From positions 1 to 34,698 of the IMG/VR virus record IMGVR_UViG_3300010430_000275: 34,698 nucleotides of DNA; one strand, 5' to 3'. The first letter of the stretch is position 1. The number at the start of each line of letters is the position of its first letter. A model generated the notes under the pieces. The model was not told where the DNA came from. It made no database searches and worked only from the letters and a program-made list of their open reading frames with translations. This DNA is from a virus. Positions 5,793-13,351 of the stretch are shown one piece after another. Position numbers and translations under genes: made by a program.

Positions 5793-5867
5793 CTATATAT
5801 ATAAATATATATTTCTGCCCGGCTGCGGTCAAGCGAAACTATATATAAATATATATTTTTTTTGGTG
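5793..5867. promoter_or_regulatory. AT-rich twin repeats in hicA/methyltransferase divergent region
   Basis: Two nearly identical AT tracts, CTATATATATAAATATATAT (5793-5812) and CTATATATAAATATATATTT (5839-5858), lie 46 bp apart between the divergent hicA and methyltransferase starts. Each contains the palindrome AAATATATATTT, and the second ends in a long T-run. In GC-rich DNA these stand out as promoter and operator elements, probably for HicB autoregulation and perhaps for rightward transcription of the methyltransferases. Confidence 0.55.
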
Positions 5868-5882
5868 CAAGGGGGGGTGCCG

Positions 5883-6716
5883 ATGATACACAAGGCACCG
5901 CCTTCAGCCGTCCGCATGGAACGCATCGGGGATGCCGTGCTGATCCAGGGCGATTGCGTGGCCATCCTGCGTGAACTGATTGCGGCAGGGCTATCGGTTT
6001 CCCACGTCATAGCGGATCCGCCCTATGAGGATGTTTACCACGAAAAATTCGGGGCGATCTGCCGGCGTGACGGCTACAGCGATGCCTACCCGGATTTTGA
6101 GGGCGTGGACTCGATCAGGGATGATGCCGCGGCGGGTGCCGTCCAGGTGTCCGCCGGGTGGGTGCTGTTCTTTTGCCTGGCGGAAGGCGTGGCCGCATGG
6201 CGCGATGCACTCCAGCGGGCGGAAGCCAAATACAAGCGCTGTTGCTTTTGGGTGAAACCCGATGCGCGCCCGCAATTCAACGGCCAGGGGCCGGCCTCGC
6301 CCGGTGAGTGTTTTGTGACGGCTTGGGCCGGCAAGGGCCATGCCCGGTGGAATGCCGGCGGCAAAAAGGGCGCCTATACGCACAATCAATCAAGCCCGGA
6401 ACGCCGGGCAAAGGATAAGGACAAGCGGCACCCGACCGAAAAGCCGCTTTCGCTCATGTCCGAAATTCTCCGCGATTTCACAAATCCGGGGGAATTGATC
6501 CTGGATTCCTTCATGGGTTCCGGTAGCACCGGCGTGGCAGCGCTGAAGATGGGCCGGCGGTTTATCGGTATCGAAAAGGATGCCCGGTATTTTGACTTGG
6601 CGGTCGAACGCATCACCGCCGTGGTCCAGGACCGCGAACAACAGCCCACCATGTTCGAAGTGCCCCGCGCCAAGTCGCAAAAGCTCAAACTGGTAGGGGG
6701 CAAAATGAATGCTTGA
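5883..6716 (+). CDS. DNA adenine-N6/cytosine-N4 methyltransferase
   Basis: The protein has 277 residues from the ATG at 5883, which follows an AGGGGGGG site; a TTG seven codons earlier is less likely. Motif IV is DPPY early (about residue 46, IADPPYEDVYHEKFG). The SAM-binding motif is FMGSGSTG near residue 216, preceded by HPTEKPLSLMSEILRDFTNPGELILDS. This DPPY-first order is the beta class. The middle (YKRCCFWVKPDARPQFNGQGP and HARWNAGGKKG) matches a phage/prophage family I recognise from alphaproteobacteria. Target site is not predictable here; it may protect phage DNA from restriction or imitate host methylation. Its end overlaps the next methyltransferase by 8 bp. Confidence 0.9.
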   Translation: MIHKAPPSAVRMERIGDAVLIQGDCVAILRELIAAGLSVSHVIADPPYEDVYHEKFGAICRRDGYSDAYPDFEGVDSIRDDAAAGAVQVSAGWVLFFCLAEGVAAWRDALQRAEAKYKRCCFWVKPDARPQFNGQGPASPGECFVTAWAGKGHARWNAGGKKGAYTHNQSSPERRAKDKDKRHPTEKPLSLMSEILRDFTNPGELILDSFMGSGSTGVAALKMGRRFIGIEKDARYFDLAVERITAVVQDREQQPTMFEVPRAKSQKLKLVGGKMNA

Positions 6717-8346
6717 TTTGGGAACAACCGCGCCGGGCGCGCCGCTTGTTATCGATTGCTTTGCAGGTGGCGGCGGTGCCTCCACCGGTATTGAGGCCGC
6801 ATTGGGCCGCGCGGTGGATGTGGCCATAAACCATGATCCGGAAGCGATCGCCATGCACCGCGCGAACCATCCGGCAACCCGGCATTTCTGCAAATCCGTC
6901 TATCAGGTGTCACCGCATGAGGCCACGCGCGGGGCGCCGGTGGCGTTGGCCTGGTTCTCACCGGACTGCAAGCATTTCTCCAAGGCCAAGGGCGCGCGCC
7001 CGGTAAAGCGCACGGTGCGTGATTTGGCCTGGACGGCGGTTGAATGGGCGCGCCGGGTGCGGCCCAAGGTGATCATTCTGGAGAATGTGGAGGAGTTCCA
7101 GAAATGGGGGCCGGTGCTGGAAGACGGGCGCCCTTGTCCCGATCGCCAGGGCCAAACCTTCACGGAATTTGTGAAGGCGCTGCGCCGGCAGGGCTATGCC
7201 GTCGAATGGAAAGAGCTACGCGCCTGTGATTATGGCGTGCCCACCATCCGCAAGCGCCTGTTTCTGATCGCCCGGCGCGACGGGCTGCCGATCACCTGGC
7301 CGGATCCCGCCCATGGCCCGGGCCTGAAGCCCTACCGGACTGCAGCGGAAATCATCGATTGGTCGTTGCCGTGCCCGTCCATATTCGATCGGAAGAAACC
7401 GCCCGTGGAGGCCACCTGCCGGCGCATCGCCAAGGGCATCGTGCGCCATGTGCTGGAAGCGGAACAGCCTTTCATCGTTCCGGTGACGCATCAAGGCGAT
7501 GCACGCGCCTGGCCGATGGCCGAACCGCTCCGCACGGTGACAACCGCGAACCGCGGGGAGTTTGCCCTGGTATCGCCCACCCTGGTGCAAACCGGCTATG
7601 GCGAACGGCAGGGGCAGGCACCGCGGGTGCCGGGCCTGGATAAGCCGCTGGGCACGGTGGTGGCCGGCGGTGCCAAACATGCGGTGGTTTCCGGTTTCTT
7701 CGCCCGTCAATTCGGGCGCAGCATCGGGCACGGCTGCGCGGATCCGCTGGGCACCGTCACCGCCGGCGGCAGCGGCAAGACGGCCTTGGTCGCGGCCTTC
7801 ATGGCGCAGCACAACACCGGCGCGCCTTCCCGATCGGCAGCGGTGCCGCTTTCCACGCTCACCGGGCGCTGCACGCAGCAACAGGTTGTGGCCGCTCACC
7901 TCACCCATTTCCATAGTTCCAACGTGGGCAGTGGCGGCGACGTGCGGCAGCCGCTCAAGACAATCACCGCCGGTGGCCGGCATGCCGGCTTGGTGGCTTC
8001 CTTCCTGGTGAAGTATTACGGCGAAGGCGGACAGTGGCAGGGGTGCGGCGAACCGCTGGGCACCGTCACCACCCGTGACCGGTACGGCTTGGTCGTGGTG
8101 GATATCCAGGGCGCATCCTATGTGCTTGCGGATATCGGCATGCGGATGTTGACGCAGCGCGAACAATTCCGCGCCCAAGGATTCCCGGAAAGCTATGTGA
8201 TCGGTGACAGGCCCGCGGACGGCCTGAAGCTGACCAAGACGGCGCAGCAAAAGATGTGCGGCAACAGCGTTTGCCCCGGCCTGGCGGAGGCCCTAGTGCG
8301 CGCGAACGCGCCGGCGGAAGCCTTCGCGGAAAGGGTGGCGGCGTAA
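6709..8346 (+). CDS. C5-cytosine DNA methyltransferase
   Basis: The protein has 545 residues. Motif I is FAGGGGAS (18-25). The catalytic loop is SPDCKHFS (84-91) with C87, where most C5 enzymes have P-P-C-Q; ENV (125-127) is motif VI, and the C-terminus has QREQFRAQGFPESY and QQKMCGNSVCP (motifs IX and X). Between, residues about 272-462 hold six imperfect repeats with the core P-L-x-T-V-T-x-x-x-(x)n-A-L-V, the likely target-recognition part. A TAGGGGG site precedes the ATG. Paired with the upstream enzyme, it would give the phage two base modifications. A role in evading host restriction is the usual expectation. Confidence 0.9.
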   Translation: MLDLGTTAPGAPLVIDCFAGGGGASTGIEAALGRAVDVAINHDPEAIAMHRANHPATRHFCKSVYQVSPHEATRGAPVALAWFSPDCKHFSKAKGARPVKRTVRDLAWTAVEWARRVRPKVIILENVEEFQKWGPVLEDGRPCPDRQGQTFTEFVKALRRQGYAVEWKELRACDYGVPTIRKRLFLIARRDGLPITWPDPAHGPGLKPYRTAAEIIDWSLPCPSIFDRKKPPVEATCRRIAKGIVRHVLEAEQPFIVPVTHQGDARAWPMAEPLRTVTTANRGEFALVSPTLVQTGYGERQGQAPRVPGLDKPLGTVVAGGAKHAVVSGFFARQFGRSIGHGCADPLGTVTAGGSGKTALVAAFMAQHNTGAPSRSAAVPLSTLTGRCTQQQVVAAHLTHFHSSNVGSGGDVRQPLKTITAGGRHAGLVASFLVKYYGEGGQWQGCGEPLGTVTTRDRYGLVVVDIQGASYVLADIGMRMLTQREQFRAQGFPESYVIGDRPADGLKLTKTAQQKMCGNSVCPGLAEALVRANAPAEAFAERVAA

Positions 8347-8555
8347 TGTCCTGGTTTAAGCGGCAGCGGGTGCAATGGATAGCCGAAAGCGTCTGGATAT
8401 TCGGTTTCATCAACCGTGAGCACATCATGAAAAAATTTGAGGTTGGGCCGGCCACCGCTGCCGCTGATCTGCGTGCCTATCGGGAACAGTATCCGCACGC
8501 GGCCCGCTACAACAAATCAGCCAAACGGTACGAATGCACCGGGCTGCCAAACTAG
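8346..8555 (+). CDS. Small winged-helix protein resembling WYL-protein N-terminus
   Basis: The protein has 69 residues; the ATG at 8346 overlaps the methyltransferase stop as TAATG. The sequence WIFGFINREHIMKKFEVGPATAAADLRAYREQYP, then ARYNKSAKRYECT, matches the DNA-binding winged helix at the start of WYL-domain regulators (a helix-turn-helix followed by the Y-N-x-S-A-K-R-Y strand), but no WYL domain follows. It may be a stand-alone DNA-binding regulator or a methyltransferase partner. The similarity is by eye only. No membrane segment is present. Confidence 0.65.
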   Translation: MSWFKRQRVQWIAESVWIFGFINREHIMKKFEVGPATAAADLRAYREQYPHAARYNKSAKRYECTGLPN

Positions 8556-8564
8556 GAGTTTGCC

Positions 8565-9011
8565 ATGATCATTTCCGTTATACGGGGCACAACCCGCGTT
8601 TTGGGGAAAAGCCAAGGTTATCTTGGCCTGCCGGTGCGCGATGAGTTGCGCGAGGGCGTGGCCTTCATGGTTTCCGCTTGGGAACCGACAGCCGATGAAA
8701 TCGCGGCCATCCAGGCGGGCGCTAAAATCGAAGTATCGATAATGGGCACCGTGCATCCGCCTATCATGCTGAGCGTGGGCACGGCGCCTGAAGGCGCGGA
8801 ACCGGATCCGGAGGCGGAGAAGGCGGAATGGTGCGCCCGTTTCGTGACCTACATGGTCGACCATGCCGGCTTTGAAAAATTCAATTGCGGCATGCCGGTG
8901 CGCGAATACGCGGAAATGGCCGCGCCGCTCTACTACGCGAACAAGGACCAACGGGAAGAGGGGCCGGACGTGTGCGCCGATGCCGATATGGACTGTTGGG
9001 AAGCGGAATAG
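8565..9011 (+). CDS. Conserved phage hypothetical protein
   Basis: The protein has 148 residues; TAGGAG lies just before the ATG. The N-terminal half (TTRVLGKSQGYLGLPVRDEL, then FMVSAWEPTADEIAAIQAGAKIEVSIMG and HPPIMLSVG) is a pattern I have seen in phages of alphaproteobacteria, without assigned function. The C-terminal half is acidic with several cysteines. It sits among small early genes in the same operon as the methyltransferases. I cannot name a role. Confidence 0.7.
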   Translation: MIISVIRGTTRVLGKSQGYLGLPVRDELREGVAFMVSAWEPTADEIAAIQAGAKIEVSIMGTVHPPIMLSVGTAPEGAEPDPEAEKAEWCARFVTYMVDHAGFEKFNCGMPVREYAEMAAPLYYANKDQREEGPDVCADADMDCWEAE

Positions 9012-9020
9012 GGGCGGTCC

Positions 9021-9215
9021 ATGAGTTGCCGGTGGCGCGTCTTAGATGGTGTTCGGTACTTCCATCCCGATTGCTGGGGTGGGGCGCTGAATGGCCCAGA
9101 CGGGTGCTATTGCTCAAAACCGGACAAGGCCACGATCGATGACCGCTTAGACGAAATGGAATCCAGGCTGCACTCGCTTGAGCAACAAATAGCGCGATTG
9201 TGCGCATCGAAGTGA
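9021..9215 (+). CDS. Small Cys-rich protein with C-terminal coiled coil
   Basis: The protein has 64 residues. The N-terminal half has C3, H15, C18, C29 and C31, close enough to hold a zinc ion (FHPDCWGGALNGPDGCYCSK). The C-terminal half (DRLDEMESRLHSLEQQIARL) is a clear heptad coiled coil. The layout suggests a small dimeric metal-binding protein, perhaps nucleic-acid or protein binding. No family is recognised. It overlaps nothing and lies 9 bp after the previous stop. Confidence 0.6.
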   Translation: MSCRWRVLDGVRYFHPDCWGGALNGPDGCYCSKPDKATIDDRLDEMESRLHSLEQQIARLCASK

Positions 9216-9226
9216 GGGAACAATCA

Positions 9227-9472
9227 ATGCCATACGACTACATCGCGCACTACTACGGCACCCGGTTTAAGCCGGGGCAGCGCGTGATTTTCACGGAGGA
9301 TGGCCGACGCGGCACGGTCCTGAAGCCTGCCGGTGATCCGCAATATGTGGATGTAAAATTTGATGCCGGCGGCGAAGGCCCTTGCCATCCAATGTCATTG
9401 GCGTTTCCGCCGGTGGAGGAACTGCCGCACATCGATCCCAAACACCTGGCCAAACTGCGCGCCCGCGCATAG
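9227..9472 (+). CDS. Small beta-rich (KOW/SH3-like) protein
   Basis: The protein has 81 residues from the ATG at 9227, preceded by GAGGGAA; a GTG or ATG further upstream overlaps the previous gene and is rejected. FKPGQRVIFTEDGRRGTVLKPAG, then YVDVKFDAGGEGPCHP, resembles the G-x-x-V turn and strands of small SH3-like barrels. This is a fold-level guess, not a family call. It lies 14 bp before dnaB, probably the same transcript. Confidence 0.6.
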   Translation: MPYDYIAHYYGTRFKPGQRVIFTEDGRRGTVLKPAGDPQYVDVKFDAGGEGPCHPMSLAFPPVEELPHIDPKHLAKLRARA

Positions 9473-9486
9473 CGAAAGATAGCCGC

Positions 9487-11031
9487 ATGAGTCTCTTGGC
9501 CGATCGCCCGGAAGAATTGGAACCGCCGCACCACCTGGAGGTGGAGGCAGCGCTATTGGGCGCGGTGATGCGCAGCCGCGATGCCTTGGCCCTGGTGCAT
9601 GACCGGCTGGAGGCTGCCTACTTCTATTCACCGGAGCACCAACGGATTTGGGAAGGCATTGAGCATCTGGTGGAGCGCGGGTCCGATGTGAACGCCACCA
9701 ACCTTTCCAGGTGGGCGGATGCCGATGGCTTGCTGAGCGAGGTGGGCGGCAGCCGCTATCTGTTCGAATTGGTGGCCAATGTCGTGGCGGTGATCAATGC
9801 GCGCGACTATGCCGAAACCGTGGCGGATTACTGGCGCCGGCGGGAAGCCATTGCCGTGCTGGGCCGCACGGTGGATGATCTATACAACCCGGATCTTGGT
9901 TTTACCGATCGGCGCAGCTCCGCCCAAGTGATCGAAGAGGCGGAAGCGGCCCTGGCCGCGGTGGTCGACCACGGGCAGGCTGTATCCGCCGTCCAGGCGG
10001 CGCCGGTGGCGGTGGAACAGGCCATGGCCTCGCTGGAGGCTGCCTACCGCAACCGTTCGGAAGTTACCGGCGTGCCCAGCGGCATTGATGGCCTGGACCG
10101 TCTGACGGCGGGACTGCAGCCGGCCAATATGATCGTGGTGGCCGGCAGGCCTTCCATGGGTAAAACCGCCTTTGGCGCCGGCATCGCCTTTGCCACCGCC
10201 TGGCGCATCTTCCACCAAGACCAGCTTGCGAGTGAATCCGGCGCCGGTGATCTGGCCGGCGGCTGCGTCTATTTCGTTTCGGCGGAAAATTCGGCCGATT
10301 TGTGCGTGAAGGAACAGCTTTCCCGCATGACGGGAATTCCGAAGCAGGAACAGCAACGCGGCACGATCGTGCAAGGCGAGTTCGACACGTTGCACGGCGC
10401 CGCGGAACAGGTGGGCAAGTGGCCTATCTACATCGATGACTCGCCGGATCTAACGCCGGCACGCATCAAGGCGCGGGTGGCGCGCGTGCATCGGCGCAGG
10501 CCGGTGCGGCTGATCCTGGTGGATTATCTGCAATTGCTGAGTGAACCGGCCTTTCGGGGTGATCCCGTCCATGAGGTGGGCGAAATCTCCAAAAGCATGA
10601 AGAGCATGGCCAAGCGGTTCAATTGCCCGGTGGTGGTGTTGTCGCAGCTTTCCCGGAAGGTGGAGGGGCGGGAAGACAAGCGCCCGCAAATGTCTGATCT
10701 GCGCGAGTCCGGACAGATTGAACAGGATGCGGATCTGATCGTGTTTCCCTTCCGTGAGGAATACTACCTGGCCAAGGAAGAGCCGCAACAGAAACCGAAT
10801 GAGGCGGATGGGGTTTTCCTGGAGCGCCGGGATAGGTGGCTGCGCCGGCTGGAGGAGCGCCGCGGGCGCGTGGAATTGATCGTGGCAAAGAACCGGCACG
10901 GCCCTACCGGTTCGGTTGATTGCCGTTTTGAGGGGCATGCGCTCCGCTTTTCCGATTTTCAGGATCCCGAAATGCCGGATCCGGTGGCGCGCCGGCGCGC
11001 GGAAGAGCGGAATGCAGAAGAAGAAAAATAG
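9487..11031 (+). CDS. dnaB: DnaB-like replicative helicase
   Basis: The protein has 514 residues from the ATG at 9487. Residues 13-120 are the DnaB N-terminal helical domain (HHLEVEAALLGAVMRSRDAL). The RecA-like ATPase begins near 190 with GVPSGIDGLDRLTAGLQP, Walker A GRPSMGKT (220-227) and Walker B RLILVDYLQLL (341-351), followed by DLRESGQIEQDADLI and a final R-G-R-V-E-L-I-V-AKNRHGPTG segment. It unwinds the phage fork as a hexamer. Length is a little above the usual 450-470, partly from an insertion after Walker A (DQLASESGAGDLAGG); no intein blocks are seen. Translation is probably coupled with the small gene before it. Host primase probably cooperates, as none is encoded in the window. 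Confidence 0.95.
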   Translation: MSLLADRPEELEPPHHLEVEAALLGAVMRSRDALALVHDRLEAAYFYSPEHQRIWEGIEHLVERGSDVNATNLSRWADADGLLSEVGGSRYLFELVANVVAVINARDYAETVADYWRRREAIAVLGRTVDDLYNPDLGFTDRRSSAQVIEEAEAALAAVVDHGQAVSAVQAAPVAVEQAMASLEAAYRNRSEVTGVPSGIDGLDRLTAGLQPANMIVVAGRPSMGKTAFGAGIAFATAWRIFHQDQLASESGAGDLAGGCVYFVSAENSADLCVKEQLSRMTGIPKQEQQRGTIVQGEFDTLHGAAEQVGKWPIYIDDSPDLTPARIKARVARVHRRRPVRLILVDYLQLLSEPAFRGDPVHEVGEISKSMKSMAKRFNCPVVVLSQLSRKVEGREDKRPQMSDLRESGQIEQDADLIVFPFREEYYLAKEEPQQKPNEADGVFLERRDRWLRRLEERRGRVELIVAKNRHGPTGSVDCRFEGHALRFSDFQDPEMPDPVARRRAEERNAEEEK

Positions 11032-11065
11032 TATAGGTTTGGGCACCAACTGACAGGAGTTTTCA

Positions 11066-11248
11066 ATGAAACGATATGCGCTCTTTGCCTACAACAGATA
11101 TTACCCTGGCGGCGGTTGGTTTGACTTTGTGAACACCTTCGACAGCATCGAAGAAGCCGTTACCTTTGCGACCAGCCCGCGCACTCGCGATTACATCCAA
11201 ATCATTGACCTAACCAATGGCGAAGACGTAACGCCGGCTGGGCTTTAG
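11066..11248 (+). CDS. Small conserved phage protein
   Basis: The 60-residue protein (MKRYALFAYNRYYPGGGWFDFV, then FDSIEEAVTFA and YIQIIDLTNGE) belongs to a small family that I recall from many phages and prophages. It is compact, soluble and has no assigned function. AGGAG precedes the ATG. It lies between dnaB and the replication initiator in the same orientation. Confidence 0.75.
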   Translation: MKRYALFAYNRYYPGGGWFDFVNTFDSIEEAVTFATSPRTRDYIQIIDLTNGEDVTPAGL

Positions 11249-11260
11249 TGGGGGCATCCA

Positions 11261-11626
11261 ATGAGAATAGTAGACCGTCAGACATTTCTAAGGCTTCCGG
11301 CAGGTACGCTGTATGCCAAGGTGGATGCGCCACCGTCCGTGGGCCTCTTTGGTGATCTGTGTGTAAAGGCAGAAACGGTCGGTGACGATATAGATTGGTG
11401 GTACTGGACCGTGGTCGGTATCGAGCCGCCGGGTGATGGCGACATTCTTCACTTGATCGATGCACAAGAGGCGATGATTTCCAACGATGCCTCTTTTCCG
11501 ATGGAAGAATCGTTATCCCGCGATGGCCTCTTTGAGGCGGGCCAATTGTTTATGATCTTTGAAAAGCCCGATTTGGAGCGGCTGCGGAGCGTCGTGGACG
11601 CAGCAATTTCACTCTCCGGTCGATAG
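11261..11626 (+). CDS. Hypothetical protein
   Basis: The protein has 121 residues and starts at the ATG at 11261 after GTGGGGG. It reads MRIVDRQTFLRLPAGTLYAKV, with Trp-rich DIDWWYWTVVG near residue 46 and acidic ends. The N-terminal R-x-x-F-L-x-L-P-x-G-T-x-Y pattern occurs in small phage proteins of unknown role. No motif, membrane helix or cofactor site is visible. It precedes the replication initiator by 12 bp. Confidence 0.65.
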   Translation: MRIVDRQTFLRLPAGTLYAKVDAPPSVGLFGDLCVKAETVGDDIDWWYWTVVGIEPPGDGDILHLIDAQEAMISNDASFPMEESLSRDGLFEAGQLFMIFEKPDLERLRSVVDAAISLSGR

Positions 11627-11638
11627 GAGTCGCTTACT

Positions 11639-12559
11639 GTGTCCATCTATGTGCAGCGCGAAGTTATCGACTATTCGAACGCGGACGGCCCGCGCCTTTT
11701 GGCCTTGCTGGCGATCGCGGATAGTTGCAACCGGGAAGGCGAGGGCTGGATATCCTTTGAACGCATCGCCCGGTGGATGCGGCGCAGCGAACGCGCGGCC
11801 TATAAGGCGGTGTCGGAACTGGTTTCCATGGAAGAGGTGGAGGTGATCGGCAAGCACGGGCACACCAATGTGTACCGTGTGAATGTGGGCGCTTATGCGC
11901 GCGATGCCGGCGCCACCCCTGACGAAACCGGCAGGGTCGGCAAGGGCGCCAATCCTGACGAAACTGGCAGGGTGCAAGTACCTGATAACACTGCCGAAAA
12001 TGGCACCCTGACGAAATCGGCACCCATGACGAAAACGACAGGGGCAACCCTGACGAAAACGACAGGGGCACACCTTATAGGGAATCCACCCAATAACCAC
12101 CCTACTGGTCTTGGGCAATCCGGACAGGGAAAAGCCGGTAAGGAAGCGGATGGGATAATTCCGTGGGAACAGGTGCGGCCCGTCTTCGCCGCGGTCTGCG
12201 ATGCGGTCGGCTGGCGGGTGGATGACGATTTCCGGCTTAGCCGCCGCGTGTCGGATGAGGTGCGGCACTGGATGGGCGAAGGCTGGGATTTGCAGCGGCA
12301 CATCCTGCCCACCCTGCGCGAACTGGTGGCGCGCTATCAGGGAGACGGCCTGCCGGCACCCAAGTATTTCCGGGAAGCGATCGCCCGTTGTGCGGCGGCG
12401 GATCCCGGCGTGCAGGCAACCGCCGGCATGACGGCTGAAGAGCGCAAGCGGGCAGTGCGGGTGCGGGACTATGCGCGGAGCGGCGTTTGGCTTTCGGAAT
12501 GGGGTGGCATGCCGTGCCCGGCTGAGGTGCAGAAAGTGCGTGAGGTGCTGCCGTGCTGA
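11639..12559 (+). CDS. Replication initiator/helicase-loader-like protein (lambda O-like organisation)
   Basis: The protein has 306 residues with a GTG start at 11639 after GGAG. Residues 15-82 form a winged HTH of the phage replication type (PRLLALLAIADSCNREGEGWISFERIARWMRRSERAAYKAVSEL). Residues 90-160 are a low-complexity linker encoded by iteron-like DNA repeats. Residues 170-270 form a helical domain (PWEQVRPVFAAVCDAVGW, then LPAPKYFREAIARCAAADPG) similar to C-terminal loader domains. It probably binds the origin within its own gene and brings the DnaB encoded upstream to it. The assignment is by layout and HTH, not by a named family. Confidence 0.75.
   Translation: MSIYVQREVIDYSNADGPRLLALLAIADSCNREGEGWISFERIARWMRRSERAAYKAVSELVSMEEVEVIGKHGHTNVYRVNVGAYARDAGATPDETGRVGKGANPDETGRVQVPDNTAENGTLTKSAPMTKTTGATLTKTTGAHLIGNPPNNHPTGLGQSGQGKAGKEADGIIPWEQVRPVFAAVCDAVGWRVDDDFRLSRRVSDEVRHWMGEGWDLQRHILPTLRELVARYQGDGLPAPKYFREAIARCAAADPGVQATAGMTAEERKRAVRVRDYARSGVWLSEWGGMPCPAEVQKVREVLPC
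11918..12068. other. Iteron-like repeat cluster, candidate phage replication origin
   Basis: Five copies of a repeat with the core TGACGAAA occur at 11918-11936, 11954-11972, 12007-12022, 12025-12044 and 12049-12068, with consensus near CCTGACGAAAMYGRCAGGG. A degenerate copy lies around 11981-12005. Copies 1 and 2 read PDETGR in the coding frame, while copies 3 to 5 read TLTKS or MTKTT in another codon phase, so DNA rather than protein sequence appears to be conserved. Position in the replication initiator gene matches the origin of lambdoid phages. Confidence 0.7.
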
Positions 12560-13227
12560 TCTATGCCGCCCTGCGTCGATCGGCTGGAGCGCCGCGTGAG
12601 ATAGAGGCCCTGTTGAACTGGGTCTATGGCGATCAAATGGCCCATTGCGGCGGTGCAAGCAATGCGGTCTTTACCGGCTACAGCCCAAGCGGTGCGCCCG
12701 ATTCCTCCACCAGCATGGCCGGCAGCGGTGGGCTGGTGCCGTTGCGCCCGCAAGTGCATCCCTATGCCGAAGCGGTCAACCGGGCCTTGGGCGAGGCCAT
12801 GGGCCAACGGGATGCGGATAAGCTGGTGGTCCATGCCGCCATGCGCAAGCGCCCTGCCCGTGGCGATGATCGCGTGTGGTTCGAAGCACCAGGACCGGAG
12901 GATATCAATCCGGCCACCGGCAAGCGCCTTGCGGCTTATCGCTATGAGGGGTTCCGCGGCTACAGCATGGAACAGCACAAGATGGTGGATAACCGGGTGA
13001 AGGTGGCCAGCAATGTGGTGCAGCGTGGCCCTTCACCCGATGTGCAGGCGCGGGACAGGGCGGCGTTTCGGGTATGGCGCCTGGCACTGGTGCGGGCCTT
13101 TGAGTCGCTGAAGGCGGCAGGGTTCGACGTGGAGCCGCCCGTTGTGAAGGCCCTGCCGGTGGAGCCGTGGGAATGCTGGAAACCCAAGTATGCCAAGGCC
13201 TCCGATAGGGTCGCCTATCGTGCCTGA
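12553..13227 (+). CDS. Unknown protein, possible late-gene regulator by position
   Basis: The protein has 224 residues, with a GTG start at 12553 overlapping the replication gene stop (GTGCTGA). The N-terminal part has LRRSAGAPREIEALLNWVYGDQMAH and a Gly/Ser-rich stretch. A central section is PEDINPATGKRLAAYRYEGFRGYSM, and the C-terminal third (FRVWRLALVRAFESLKAAGFDV) is helical. No motif I recognise. It is the last gene before the packaging genes, the position where Q-like antiterminators or other late regulators often sit, which is the only reason for that suggestion. Confidence 0.65.
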   Translation: MLIYAALRRSAGAPREIEALLNWVYGDQMAHCGGASNAVFTGYSPSGAPDSSTSMAGSGGLVPLRPQVHPYAEAVNRALGEAMGQRDADKLVVHAAMRKRPARGDDRVWFEAPGPEDINPATGKRLAAYRYEGFRGYSMEQHKMVDNRVKVASNVVQRGPSPDVQARDRAAFRVWRLALVRAFESLKAAGFDVEPPVVKALPVEPWECWKPKYAKASDRVAYRA

Positions 13228-13288
13228 AAAATAATTGTTGACGGTTCCCCCCACCTTATTGCATCCAAATGAAACGTTCACATACCCG

Positions 13289-13324
13289 CGCCCCGGTGAG
13301 GAAATCCTTGCCGGGGCGTTTCCT
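13289..13324 (+). terminator. Intrinsic terminator-like hairpin before the packaging genes
   Basis: CGCCCCGG (13289-13296) pairs with CCGGGGCG (13311-13318) around a 14-base loop and is followed by TTTCCTTT. It separates the early/replication operon from the late genes. A TTGACG at 13238-13243 upstream may be a -35 element, but no good -10 was found. Confidence 0.55.
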
Positions 13325-13351
13325 TTGGAGGGAAGACTGACAAGAGAACCG

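Noticed and set aside
5862-5883. TTG start for the first methyltransferase
   Set aside because: The ATG at 5883 has a strong G-rich ribosome site and the extra residues come from the AT/G-rich control region.
7216-8250. Long antisense frame of 344 codons opposite the C5 methyltransferase
   Set aside because: Poor protein composition and full overlap with a well-supported gene; a GC-rich shadow.
11918-12068. CRISPR-like array
   Set aside because: Repeat spacing is irregular (18 to 53 bp) and repeats lie in a coding gene; no cas gene.
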